Below, one piece after another: positions 8,735 to 17,500 of a DNA stretch of 64,000 nt; within the stretch, counting starts at the first letter, position 1, and each line of letters starts with the position of its first letter. The position numbers were made by a program, and so were the translations under genes. The notes beneath the pieces are model-generated. The model made no database searches. It worked only from the letters and a program-made list of their open reading frames with translations, and had not been told where the DNA came from. The stretch comes from Propionibacteriaceae bacterium ZF39 (GTDB taxonomy: Bacteria; Actinomycetota; Actinomycetes; Propionibacteriales; Propionibacteriaceae): NCBI GenBank assembly GCA_039565995.1, contig CP154795.1:2480001-2544000 (forward strand). Direction: 5' to 3'.

Positions 8735-8766
8735 GATCGGCCCGGGGCACCAGCCCCGGGCCGATC
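8735..8766 (+). terminator. Intra-operon hairpin between gluB and gluC
   Basis: A perfect 14-bp stem, GATCGGCCCGGGGC / GCCCCGGGCCGATC, with loop ACCA, begins 9 bp after the gluB stop codon. There is no T run. It probably ends part of the transcripts or protects the gluB 3' end, giving more binding protein than permease. Confidence 0.75.
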
Positions 8767-8796
8767 GCCCAAGTGCCTACCCAGGAAGGGGGCCCC

Positions 8797-9480
8797 GTGG
8801 ACGGAATCAGAACTCTGTTCACCGAATACAACGTCCTCGCCGCGTTCGGGATGACCCTCCTCCTGACCGTGCTGTCCGCCATCGGTTCGCTGATCCTCGG
8901 AACGATTGTCGGCGTCATGCGCGTCAGCCCGGTTCCCTTCATGCAGAAACTGGGCACGTTCTATGTGAACGTTGTCCGGAACACCCCCCTCACGCTGATC
9001 GTTGCTTTCTGCGCCCTCGGGTTCTGGAACAACATGCGGCTGAGCCCCCTGCCTCTGTCGTCACCGCTGAGCTGGCACAACGTCGCCTGGGGTGTCATTG
9101 CCCTGGCGGTCTATCACGCGGCGTTCGTCGCGGAGGCGTTGCGATCGGGCGTCAACACGGTCCCGCAGGGTCAGGCCGAAGCCGCTCGGGCCATCGGTCT
9201 CGATTTCGGACTGGGCCTGCGTGAAGTCGTTCTTCCGCAGGCCTTCCGGGGCGCCATCGCTCCCCTCGGCAACACCCTCATCGCCCTGACCAAGAACACG
9301 ACGGTCGTGGCGACCATCGGCGTGGCGGAGGCCTCCTACATCATGCGTTACATGATCGAGTTCAATCCCGATCTGCTCTTTCTGATCTTCTTTGTCATCG
9401 CCTTCGGCTTCATCGTCCTGACGCTGCCGACCGGCATCTTCTTCACCTGGCTCTCGCGGCGGATGGCGGTGCAGCGATGA
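8797..9480 (+). CDS. gluC: Glutamate ABC transporter permease GluC
   Basis: One of two membrane subunits of the importer, with a His/Glu/Gln/Arg/opine-family BPD transport domain. The EAA loop is seen as GQAEAARAIGLDFGLGLREVVLPQAFR, followed by KNTTVVATIGVAE. About five hydrophobic helices are evident. The GTG at 8797, directly behind GGAAGGGGG, is chosen over the GTG at 8773, giving 227 residues. It overlaps gluD by four bases (ATGA), so the two permeases are translationally coupled, as expected for a GluC/GluD heterodimer. Confidence 0.92.
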   Translation: MDGIRTLFTEYNVLAAFGMTLLLTVLSAIGSLILGTIVGVMRVSPVPFMQKLGTFYVNVVRNTPLTLIVAFCALGFWNNMRLSPLPLSSPLSWHNVAWGVIALAVYHAAFVAEALRSGVNTVPQGQAEAARAIGLDFGLGLREVVLPQAFRGAIAPLGNTLIALTKNTTVVATIGVAEASYIMRYMIEFNPDLLFLIFFVIAFGFIVLTLPTGIFFTWLSRRMAVQR

Positions 9481-10352
9481 GTACGCAGCAGGCAACCGTC
9501 CTGTTCGACGCGCCGGGCCCGCGGGCCAAGCGGCGCCACATCATCATGACCGTGGTCACCCTCGTCGTGCTCCTGGCGGCGCTCGCCGGTGTGATTTATG
9601 GCATGCGCAGCCAGCTGACCGCGGACAAGTGGGCGCCCTTCATCGAGCCGGCCACCTGGACGCTGTATATCTGGCCGGGTCTGCTCGGCACGCTCCAGGC
9701 CGCCCTGATCTCGGTCATCCTGGCGTCGCTGCTCGGCATTCTGCTGGGCGCGGGCCGACTGTCCCCCTTGGCGTGGATCCGCATTCCTTCGTCGATTTTC
9801 GTAGAGTTCTTCCGGGCCGTGCCGGTTCTGATCATGATGATCTTCGCCTGGGCGTTGCTGCTCTTCAACGGCATCCTGACCGGTCACATCCTGTTGCTGT
9901 CATCGGTCGTCATCGGTCTGACGTTCTACAACGCCTCGGTCATCGCCGAGCTGATCCGATCCGGTGTGCATTCCCTGCCCAAGGGACAGGGCGAGGCCGG
10001 GCTGGCCGTCGGTCTTACGCGAACCCAGACCCTCACGGCGATCCAGTTGCCCCAGGCGATCCGGGCCATGCTCCCGTCGCTCGTGACGCAGCTGGTCGTG
10101 GTGCTGAAGGACAGCGCGCTCGGCTACATGATCGGCTACTCCGAACTGCTGCGGGCCGCCCAGACCCTGGCGTCCGTGCGGGGCAACCTCATCGTGTCGT
10201 TCATCGTCGCGGGCGTGATCTTCGTGATCCTGAACTACGCCCTGACGGCCTTTGCCCAGTGGCTCGAGAAGCGGATGTCCACGCGGACCGCGGGCGACAC
10301 CAAGGCCCAGTTCACGATCGAACAGGGCGGCGGCAACGCTCCCACCGTCTGA
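9477..10352 (+). CDS. gluD: Glutamate ABC transporter permease GluD
   Basis: The second membrane subunit of the importer, 291 residues. It has an N-terminal helix, a short outer segment (ADKWAPFIEPATW), then the BPD_transp_1 core with EFFRAVPVLIMMIF and the EAA loop GQGEAGLAVGLTRTQTLTAIQLPQAIR, followed by KDSALGYMIGYSELL. The family pattern and the four-base overlap with gluC leave little doubt. A strong terminator follows 15 bp after the stop codon, closing the gluABCD operon. Confidence 0.92.
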   Translation: MSTQQATVLFDAPGPRAKRRHIIMTVVTLVVLLAALAGVIYGMRSQLTADKWAPFIEPATWTLYIWPGLLGTLQAALISVILASLLGILLGAGRLSPLAWIRIPSSIFVEFFRAVPVLIMMIFAWALLLFNGILTGHILLLSSVVIGLTFYNASVIAELIRSGVHSLPKGQGEAGLAVGLTRTQTLTAIQLPQAIRAMLPSLVTQLVVVLKDSALGYMIGYSELLRAAQTLASVRGNLIVSFIVAGVIFVILNYALTAFAQWLEKRMSTRTAGDTKAQFTIEQGGGNAPTV

Positions 10353-10367
10353 CCGAAGCCGATCGCG

Positions 10368-10403
10368 ACTGACCCCACGTTCCCGCGGGAACGTGGGGTC
10401 AGT
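10368..10403 (+). terminator. Terminator of gluABCD
   Basis: A perfect 36-bp palindrome with half-site ACTGACCCCACGTTCCCG lies 15 bp after gluD. It is symmetric, so it may act on both strands, but there is no T run. Confidence 0.8.
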
Positions 10404-10466
10404 TCGTTCACCACAGCGTCGACGGTCGCCCCTGACACGCCGCCGGACAGCTCGCAACGGGCCAGA

Positions 10467-10524
10467 TGGCACGACTTCGCCTCCGACACCGTGCGCCCCT
10501 ATGGCAACTCGTGCCATTTGGCAC
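10467..10524 (-). repeat. Dispersed TGGCACGA element, copy 1
   Basis: A 50-bp unit (10467-10516) bounded by the 8-bp inverted ends TGGCACGA / TCGTGCCA, extended on one side into the palindrome GTGCCATTTGGCAC (10511-10524). Read on the minus strand it matches a second 50-bp unit at 26764-26813 in length, ends and interior (both have GAGTT after the first end and GGTGTCGG near position 27). It lies in the 224-bp gap between the gluD terminator and rny. No gene is seen in this gap. Confidence 0.65.
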
Positions 10525-10627
10525 ATCGGTCCACACTGCTTGGCGTGTCACAGGCACCAGGCCTATGTGGCGCCGAATGCCAGGGGAGTCGATCGTGACG
10601 AGCCCGTTGGTGGAGGCAAATGTGGGC

Positions 10628-12274
10628 TCAGCGCGCCATTTCGGTGGCGCGGGACTCCCGCACCACCGTCACGCGGATGTGACCGGGATAGGTGAGTTCT
10701 TCCTCGATCTGCTTGACGATGTCACGGGCCAGGATCTGGGCCTCGATGTCGTCGACGTGTTCCGGGGAGACCATGACCCGGACCTCGCGGCCGGCCTGCA
10801 TGGCGAAGACCTTCTCGACGCCCGGGTGAGCGCCGGCGATCTCCTCGAGGCGTTCGAGGCGATGCACATAGGACTCCAGCGATTCGCGCCGGGCGCCGGG
10901 ACGGCCACCGGAGATCGCATCGCAGGCCTGGGTCAGGATCGCCTCGACCGTCTTGGGCTCAACCTCGTTGTGGTGGGCCTCGATGGCGTGGACGACGTCG
11001 GGATGCTCTCCGTATTTCCGGGCCAGGTTGGCGCCGATGATGGCGTGCGTGCCCTCGACCTCGTGAGTGAGAGCCTTGCCGATGTCATGCAGGAATGCCG
11101 CCCGCTTGCAGGTCGCGACGTCGAGCCGCAGTTCGGCTGCCATGACTCCGGCCAGGTGAGCGCATTCGACGAGGTGTTTCAGCACGTTCTGGCCATAGGA
11201 GGTCCGATAGCGCAGCGCGCCCAGCACGGGCACCAACTCGGGATGGAGGTCGGAGATCCCCACTTCGGTCAGGGCGTCCTCGGCTGCACGGATGCAGCGC
11301 TCGTTGATGCGTCCGCGGCTGCGGTCGAAGATTTCCTCGATGCGGGCGGGGTGGATGCGACCGTCGGTGACCAGCTCGGTGAGGGTCAGGCGAGCGGTCT
11401 CCCGGCGTACCGGATCGAAACACGACAGCAGTACGCTTCCGGGAGTGTCATCGATCATCACGTTGACGCCGGTGATCTGCTCGAACGCACGGATGTTGCG
11501 GCCCTCGCGCCCGATGATGCGGCCCTTCATCTCATCGCTGGGGAGCTCCACGGTGGAGACGACGGATTCGGCCGTCTGCTCGGACGCCACGCGCTGGATC
11601 GTGTCCACGATCAGCCGCTGGGCCCGCGTCTCCGCATCTCGTCGGGCCTCGTCCTCGATTCGTCGGGCGATGATCATGCCCTCACGCTTCGCGTCATGCT
11701 CGATCTTGCCGACCAGTTCGGCCTTCGCGTCGGCCGCCGTCAGCGCGGCGACCCGTTCCAGTTCGGCTCGGTTGGCCCCCTCCTGATCCGCGAGTGCACC
11801 CTCGCGCGCCTCCAGCTCACGCTGCCGCTCGTCGAGGCTCAGGGCCCTTTCGTCGTGCTGGTGGGCTTCGGCATCGAGGCGCTCCTCGCGAGCCGCCAGG
11901 CGTTGATCCCGCCGGTCGCCCGCTGCGCGCAGTTCGCGGATCTCGGCCCGCTGAGCATCCAGCTCGCGGGTCGCCCGGCGCTGACGCTCCTCCTGCTCAT
12001 CCGCAGCCTTGCGCAGTTCGTCACGGGCGGCCTCGACCTGCCGCATCAGATCCTCGGCCGCAGTGCGCCCCTGCTGTTCCTGCTCCAGGGCAGCCGCCCG
12101 GAGACCAGCCAGCTCCTGCTCGAGCCTGGCCTTTTCCTCGGATCGCCACAGCTCTCGCTCCGCCTGGCGTTCCGCGCCGGCAGCCCGGCTGCGACGCACG
12201 GTGAGCGACAAACCCACTGTCGCCGCGAGGACCAGCACGAGCACGACGAGTTGAATCCATTCCCAACCGCCCAT
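10628..12274 (-). CDS. rny: Ribonuclease Y
   Basis: A membrane-anchored endoribonuclease that starts mRNA decay. The 548-residue protein has one N-terminal transmembrane helix (about residues 4-24), a long charged coiled coil (about 30-230), a KH domain with GRIIGREGRNIRAFE near residue 250, and an HD domain with AAFLHDIGKA near residue 380. The ATG at 12274 is preceded by an ideal AAAGGAGG site, so the further open frame upstream is not used. It lies downstream of recA and recX on the same strand but 196 bp away and probably has its own promoter. RNase Y is common in Firmicutes and present in only part of the actinobacteria. Confidence 0.95.
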   Translation of the reverse strand: MGGWEWIQLVVLVLVLAATVGLSLTVRRSRAAGAERQAERELWRSEEKARLEQELAGLRAAALEQEQQGRTAAEDLMRQVEAARDELRKAADEQEERQRRATRELDAQRAEIRELRAAGDRRDQRLAAREERLDAEAHQHDERALSLDERQRELEAREGALADQEGANRAELERVAALTAADAKAELVGKIEHDAKREGMIIARRIEDEARRDAETRAQRLIVDTIQRVASEQTAESVVSTVELPSDEMKGRIIGREGRNIRAFEQITGVNVMIDDTPGSVLLSCFDPVRRETARLTLTELVTDGRIHPARIEEIFDRSRGRINERCIRAAEDALTEVGISDLHPELVPVLGALRYRTSYGQNVLKHLVECAHLAGVMAAELRLDVATCKRAAFLHDIGKALTHEVEGTHAIIGANLARKYGEHPDVVHAIEAHHNEVEPKTVEAILTQACDAISGGRPGARRESLESYVHRLERLEEIAGAHPGVEKVFAMQAGREVRVMVSPEHVDDIEAQILARDIVKQIEEELTYPGHIRVTVVRESRATEMAR

Positions 12275-12470
12275 GCCGGCCTCCTTTTGCGTCCAGTCGC
12301 CCACAGGACCAGAGACGATGAGGCACGACACCGGACACAAGGCACCGGCTGCATATCGAAGATGGGCCGGGGAAGGTCCATTCACTGTCGTCCTGCACGC
12401 ACCGGATCGGATCGCGAGGGCATTTGTCCCGAAGGTTAAACACGCTGACTCCGAGATTCAAGGAACGAGG

Positions 12471-12923
12471 TTACACCGCTTGGGTTTCGTCGGCGTCCAG
12501 GTCTAGGTCGCGCAGCACCGATCCCACCAGATCCGAGCCGAATCCCTTGCGTGCAAGAGCTCCCACGATCCGGCGACGCTTCACTGCAGCGTCCAGTCCG
12601 CGCATCGAGCGGAGCTTTTTTTCGGCCAGCGCCACCGCGGCCTCCCGTTCGTCATCCACGGTCACCTGGCCGATGGCTTCGGCCACGACGTCCCGGTCGA
12701 TGCCCTTCTGCTGCAGCTCGCGTCGCAGCACCGACCGCGACAGGTGACGGCGTTGTTGTCGGGAATCCACCCAGGACTGGGCATAGGCAGCATCGTCGAT
12801 CAGCCCCACCTCGGTCATCCGATCAAGAACCGCATCGGCGGCTTCGATCGGCACGTTGCGCTTGCGCAGGATCTCGGCCAGTTCCGACCGGGATCGCGCC
12901 TGCATCGTGAGCTGCCGGAGCAC
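12471..12923 (-). CDS. recX: Regulatory protein RecX (start uncertain, probably longer)
   Basis: RecX inhibits RecA filament growth. Family motifs are visible: SRSELAEILRKRNVP, LIDDAAYAQSWV, LRRELQQKGI and RRRIVGALARKGF, in three three-helix repeats. With the GTG at 12923 the protein has 150 residues, but family similarity clearly continues upstream (DPEELARTIVLRQLT). No ATG, GTG or TTG exists in that 29-codon extension before an in-frame stop. The first plausible codon is a CTG at 13010 that overlaps the recA stop (CTGA), behind GGTGAGG, which would give 179 residues. The coordinates use the conservative start. It is co-transcribed with recA. Confidence 0.9.
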   Translation of the reverse strand: MLRQLTMQARSRSELAEILRKRNVPIEAADAVLDRMTEVGLIDDAAYAQSWVDSRQQRRHLSRSVLRRELQQKGIDRDVVAEAIGQVTVDDEREAAVALAEKKLRSMRGLDAAVKRRRIVGALARKGFGSDLVGSVLRDLDLDADETQAV

Positions 12924-13006
12924 GATCGTCCGGGCCAGCTCCTCGGGGTCGGCCTCCCGATCGCCCGGAAGCGGGTCGGGGGCCTCACCCGACCCGCGCC
13001 TGCGGC

Positions 13007-14059
13007 TCAGAACTCGACCTCACCGGTCGTCGGGTCAACCCCCGCGGGCACCTCGTCCTTGTCGACGACTCCGAGGCCCATCTTCTCCTTGATCCGACGC
13101 TCGATCTCGTTGGCGACCTCGGGGTTGTTGCGGAGATAGTTGCGCGCATTCTCCTTGCCCTGACCGAGTTGGTCGGACTCATAGGTGAACCACGCCCCGG
13201 CCTTGCGGATGATGCCCTGGTCCACACCCATGTCGATGAGGCTGCCCTCGCGGGAGATGCCCTGGCCATAGAGGATGTCGAACTCGGCCTGCTTGAACGG
13301 CGGGGCCACCTTGTTCTTCACGACCTTGACGCGCGTGCGGTTGCCGACCATGTCCTGGCCGTCCTTGAGCGTCTCGATGCGGCGCACGTCGAGCCGGACC
13401 GACGAATAGAACTTGAGGGCCCGGCCGCCGGTCGTGGTCTCGGGCGAGCCGAACATGACGCCGATCTTCTCGCGCAGCTGGTTGATGAAGATCGCGGTCG
13501 TGCCGGCACCGCTGAGCGCGCCGGTCATCTTGCGGAGCGCCTGGCTCATGAGACGGGCCTGCAGGCCCACGTGACTGTCGCCCATCTCGCCCTCGATCTC
13601 GGCGCGCGGGGTCAGCGCCGCGACGGAGTCGATGACGATCAGGTCGAGCGCGCCGGAACGCACCAGCATGTCGGAGATCTCCAGCGCCTGCTCACCGTTG
13701 TCGGGCTGCGACACGAGCAGCGAATCGGTGTCGACGCCGAGCTTCTTGGCGTACTCCGGATCGAGCGCATGCTCGGCGTCGATGAACGCGCAGATGCCGC
13801 CGAGGGCCTGCGCATTCGCGATCGCGTGCAGCGCGACGGTCGTCTTGCCGCTGGACTCGGGGCCATAGATCTCGACGACCCGGCCGCGGGGCAGTCCGCC
13901 GATGCCGAGCGCGATGTCGAGGGCGACGGAGCCGGTGGGGATGGCGTCGATGGGCGCGATGGTGCGCTCACCGAGTCGCATCACCGAACCCTTGCCATGC
14001 TGCTTGTCGATCTGGGCGAGCGCTGCTTCGAGCGCCTTCGAACGGTCTGCCACGGCCAT
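13007..14059 (-). CDS. recA: Recombinase RecA
   Basis: The strand-exchange and LexA-cleavage co-protease protein, 350 residues. The Walker A motif GPESSGKTT is near residue 68, followed by [15 protein letters not shown], the Walker B region [12 protein letters not shown], loop 2 [28 protein letters not shown] and the C-terminal domain ending EVEF. The ATG at 14059 has an AAAGGAA site and gives the standard [14 protein letters not shown] start. No intein interrupts it. A consensus actinobacterial LexA box lies 152 bp upstream. It is followed by recX. Confidence 0.98.
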   Translation of the reverse strand: MAVADRSKALEAALAQIDKQHGKGSVMRLGERTIAPIDAIPTGSVALDIALGIGGLPRGRVVEIYGPESSGKTTVALHAIANAQALGGICAFIDAEHALDPEYAKKLGVDTDSLLVSQPDNGEQALEISDMLVRSGALDLIVIDSVAALTPRAEIEGEMGDSHVGLQARLMSQALRKMTGALSGAGTTAIFINQLREKIGVMFGSPETTTGGRALKFYSSVRLDVRRIETLKDGQDMVGNRTRVKVVKNKVAPPFKQAEFDILYGQGISREGSLIDMGVDQGIIRKAGAWFTYESDQLGQGKENARNYLRNNPEVANEIERRIKEKMGLGVVDKDEVPAGVDPTTGEVEF

Positions 14060-14210
14060 GCTGGGATTCCTTTCTGACCCGGTCGGGGTGACCCGGGGGC
14101 GACTTCTGGTGGTCATCCGGCACGTTACGGACCTGCTCCGACAATTATTCAGACTCAGGTCGCGACTGTGGACAACGCTCGGTGGATCGCTCCACCGGTG
14201 GATAACTTAC

Positions 14211-14224
14211 CGAACAGGTGTTCG
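14211..14224 (-). promoter_or_regulatory. LexA/SOS box upstream of recA
   Basis: CGAACAGGTGTTCG matches the actinobacterial SOS box CGAACN4GTTCG perfectly. It lies between DUF3046 and recA, 152 bp upstream of the recA start. The recA -10 region may be GAATAAT nearer the gene. Confidence 0.85.
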
Positions 14225-14244
14225 AACACAAGTGCGACGCGCGG

Positions 14245-14439
14245 TCATCTTTCCGAAGCCGGCAATTCGAGGGCCGCCCAGACCGCTCGCCAGATCGTCT
14301 TGCACGGCACCCCGGCCCCGAGCGCCTCTCGCACGGTCCGGTTGCCGAGACCGGCCAGACTCGTCTGGTCCGCCCAGACCTGGGCGTACGCCGAACCGAG
14401 CTGCTTGGTCATCCTGGCCCACAGTTCGGTCTCACGCAC
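14245..14439 (-). CDS. DUF3046 family protein
   Basis: A 64-residue protein with the family text MRETELWARMTKQLG, YAQVWADQ, GLGNRTVREALGAGV and KTIWRAVWAALELP. DUF3046 proteins are small and of unknown function, and in many actinobacteria lie just upstream of recA, as here. The recA LexA box sits 21 bp after its stop codon, so recA is induced separately while basal readthrough from this gene is possible. It is divergent from the Lhr helicase gene. Confidence 0.92.
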   Translation of the reverse strand: MRETELWARMTKQLGSAYAQVWADQTSLAGLGNRTVREALGAGVPCKTIWRAVWAALELPASER

Positions 14440-14507
14440 CGGGGCAGCCTACTCGCGGAAACGGAGTCCGCAGAAAAGTGTCGGACCCTGGTGGCAGTCT
14501 TTGCGCC

Positions 14508-17500
14508 ATGACCACGACCAGTCCTGTCACGGACCCGCTCGCCGCGTTCGGCCCGGCGACGCGGGAGTGGTTCACGCATTCGTTCGCGGCCCCGACCCCG
14601 GCGCAGGCCGAGGCCTGGCAGGCGATCTCCAGCGGAGAACATGCGCTGGTCATCGCCCCCACCGGATCCGGCAAGACGCTGGCCGCGTTCCTCGCAGCCC
14701 TGGACGCCCTCCACCACACCCCCGATGCCGAGGCCGGCTGCCGGGTTGTCTATGTGTCGCCGCTCAAGGCCCTGGCGGTGGATGTGGAGCGCAACCTCCG
14801 GGCACCCCTGCGGGGCATCGCGCGCGCGGCCGACCGTCTCGGAGTGCCGTCGCCCGACATCCGGGTGGGCGTACGCTCGGGCGACACCCCGGCCAACGAA
14901 CGCCGCCGGATCGTCAGCAATCCGCCCGACATCCTCATCACGACGCCCGAGTCGCTGTTCCTGATGCTGACCTCGGGCGCGCGCGAGGCGCTCCGCACCG
15001 TGCAGACGGTGATCATCGATGAGATCCACGTCCTCGCGGCGACGAAACGAGGGGCCCATCTGGCCCTGTCACTCGAGCGACTCGCGGAGCTCACCGAGCA
15101 CCCCTTCCAGAGGATTGGGTTGTCCGCGACCGTCCGCCCGCCCGAACGCGTGGCCCGTTTCCTCCACGCCACCGAATCGGTCCGCATCGTCGCGCCCCCG
15201 GCCGCCAAGACCTGGCAGCTCGACGTCATCGTCCCGGTCGACGACCTCGCGGCGCCGGATGAGGGGGCCGAACCCGACGGGCCGCGATCCGGATCGATCT
15301 GGCCCCATGTCACCGAGCAGGTGCTCGACCTGGTGCTGGCACATCGCTCGACGATCGTCTTCGTGAACTCACGCCGGCTGGCCGAGCGGGTCACCTCGCG
15401 GCTCAACGAGCTCTGGGCAGAACGCAACGGCCATGAAGTCGAGTCCGATCCCTCCCCTGCGACCGTGATGGCCCAGTCGGGCGCGAGTGCGGGGATCGAC
15501 CCCGACCTTCCTGTCGGTGTCGTCGCGCGCGCCCATCACGGTTCGGTGAGCAAGGAGCAGCGCGCGGTCGTCGAGTCCGAGCTCAAGTCCGGGGCGCTGC
15601 GCTGCGTCGTGGCCACCTCATCGCTCGAACTCGGCATCGACATGGGCGCGGTCGACATCGTCATCCAGGTGGAATCACCGCCCTCGGTCGCCAGCGGCCT
15701 GCAGCGGGTCGGGCGGGCCGGCCACCAGGTCGGCGCGGTGTCCCGCGGCGCGTTCTTCCCCACGCATCGTGGCGACCTGATCGAGGCGGCCCTCGTGGTC
15801 CAACGGATGCGTGAGGGGCTCATCGAAGAGGTCGCCGAGCTCGAGAATCCTCTCGATGTGTTGGCCCAACAGGTCGTGGCGATCACGGCCGGTGATTCGA
15901 TCACGGTCGACGACCTGTTCGCGTTGGTACGCCGGTCGGCCCATTTCACCCGGCTCCCCCGCAGCGCCCTGGACGCCGTCCTCGACATGTTGTCGGGTCG
16001 CTATCCGAGCGAGGACTTCGCCGAGCTCCGGCCCCGACTGGTGTGGGACCGGGAGTCCGGTGTCCTGACCGGCCGCCCGGGCGCCCAGCGACTCGCCGTG
16101 ACCTCGGGCGGCACGATTCCGGACCGGGGCCTGTTCGGGGTGTTCCTGATCGGCACGGGGGCGGCCCGGCGCGTCGGCGAGCTCGATGAGGAGATGGTCT
16201 ATGAATCGCGCGTGGGTGATGTCTTCACCCTCGGAACCACCTCCTGGCGCATCGAGGCCATCACGCATGACCAGGTCCAGGTCTCCCCGGCTCCCGGCCT
16301 CCCGGGACGCCTTCCGTTCTGGAAGGGTGACTCCCCCGGTCGGCCCGTGGAGCTCGGGCTGGCCCACGGTGCGTTCGTCAGAGAACTCGCCGCCGACCCG
16401 GCTCTGGGCGAACACCTGCTGCGCGAGAGGGGTCTCGACGAGCGGGCGGCCAGCAATCTCCTGCGCTACCTGGCCGAGCAGCAGGAGGCCACCGGCGCGC
16501 TCCCGACCGACACGACCGTGGTGTTGGAGCGCTTCCGCGACGATCTCGGCGACTGGCAGCTGTGCCTGCATTCAGGATTGGGTACGCCCGTCCTGTCGGC
16601 CTGGGCGCTCGCCATCGGCCGCAACGCCCGCGAACACCACGGGGTCGAGGCCCACGCCACGGCCACCAACGACGGCATCGTCATCCGCATCCCCGACACA
16701 GACGCCCAACCGCCGGGTGCGGAACTCATCGCGTTCGATCCCGACGAGCTGACCCGGCTGATCGCCGAGGAAGTGGGCGGATCGGCGCTCTTCGCCGCGC
16801 GTTTCCGGGAGTGCGCGGCCCGGGCGCTCCTGCTGCCCCGGCGCGATCCGAAGGCCCGGGCTCCCCTCTGGCAGCAACGCATGCGCGCAGCCCAACTGCT
16901 CGAGGTGGCGGCCGGTTATCCCGACTTCCCGATCACGCTCGAGACGATGCGCGAGTGCCTGCATGACGTGTTCGATCTGCCGGGGCTCGAGCGGGTGCAG
17001 CGCGCTGTCAATGCGCGCGAGATCCGTGTGGTCGAAGTCGAAACACCTCGCCCTTCGCCTTTCGCCCGGTCGCTCCTGTTCGGCTATGTGGGTCAGTTCG
17101 TCTATGAGGGTGATTCGCCGCTGGCCGAGCGTCGCAGCGCCGCCCTCACCCTCGATACCGCGCTCCTCGCAGAACTGCTCGGCACCGACGGGTTCAGCCA
17201 GATCCTCGACCCCGAGATCATCGCCGGTGTCGAAGCCGAGCTCCAGGGCCTGGCCCCCGACCGCCGGGCGACCACGGCCGAACACCTCTTCGACCTGATC
17301 CGCACCACCGGTCCGTTCGCCCTCGCCGAGTTGGCGGACCGCAGCGATGGCCTGGATGTCGCGCGAGTCGTCCAGGATTTGGTGGCCGCCCGACGCATCG
17401 CCCCCGTGCGGATCGCCGGTGACGACCGCGTCGCGGTCGTCGAGGACCTGGCCCGGCTCATGGACGGTCTCGGGGTTCCCGCACCTCCGGGCTTCGGCGT

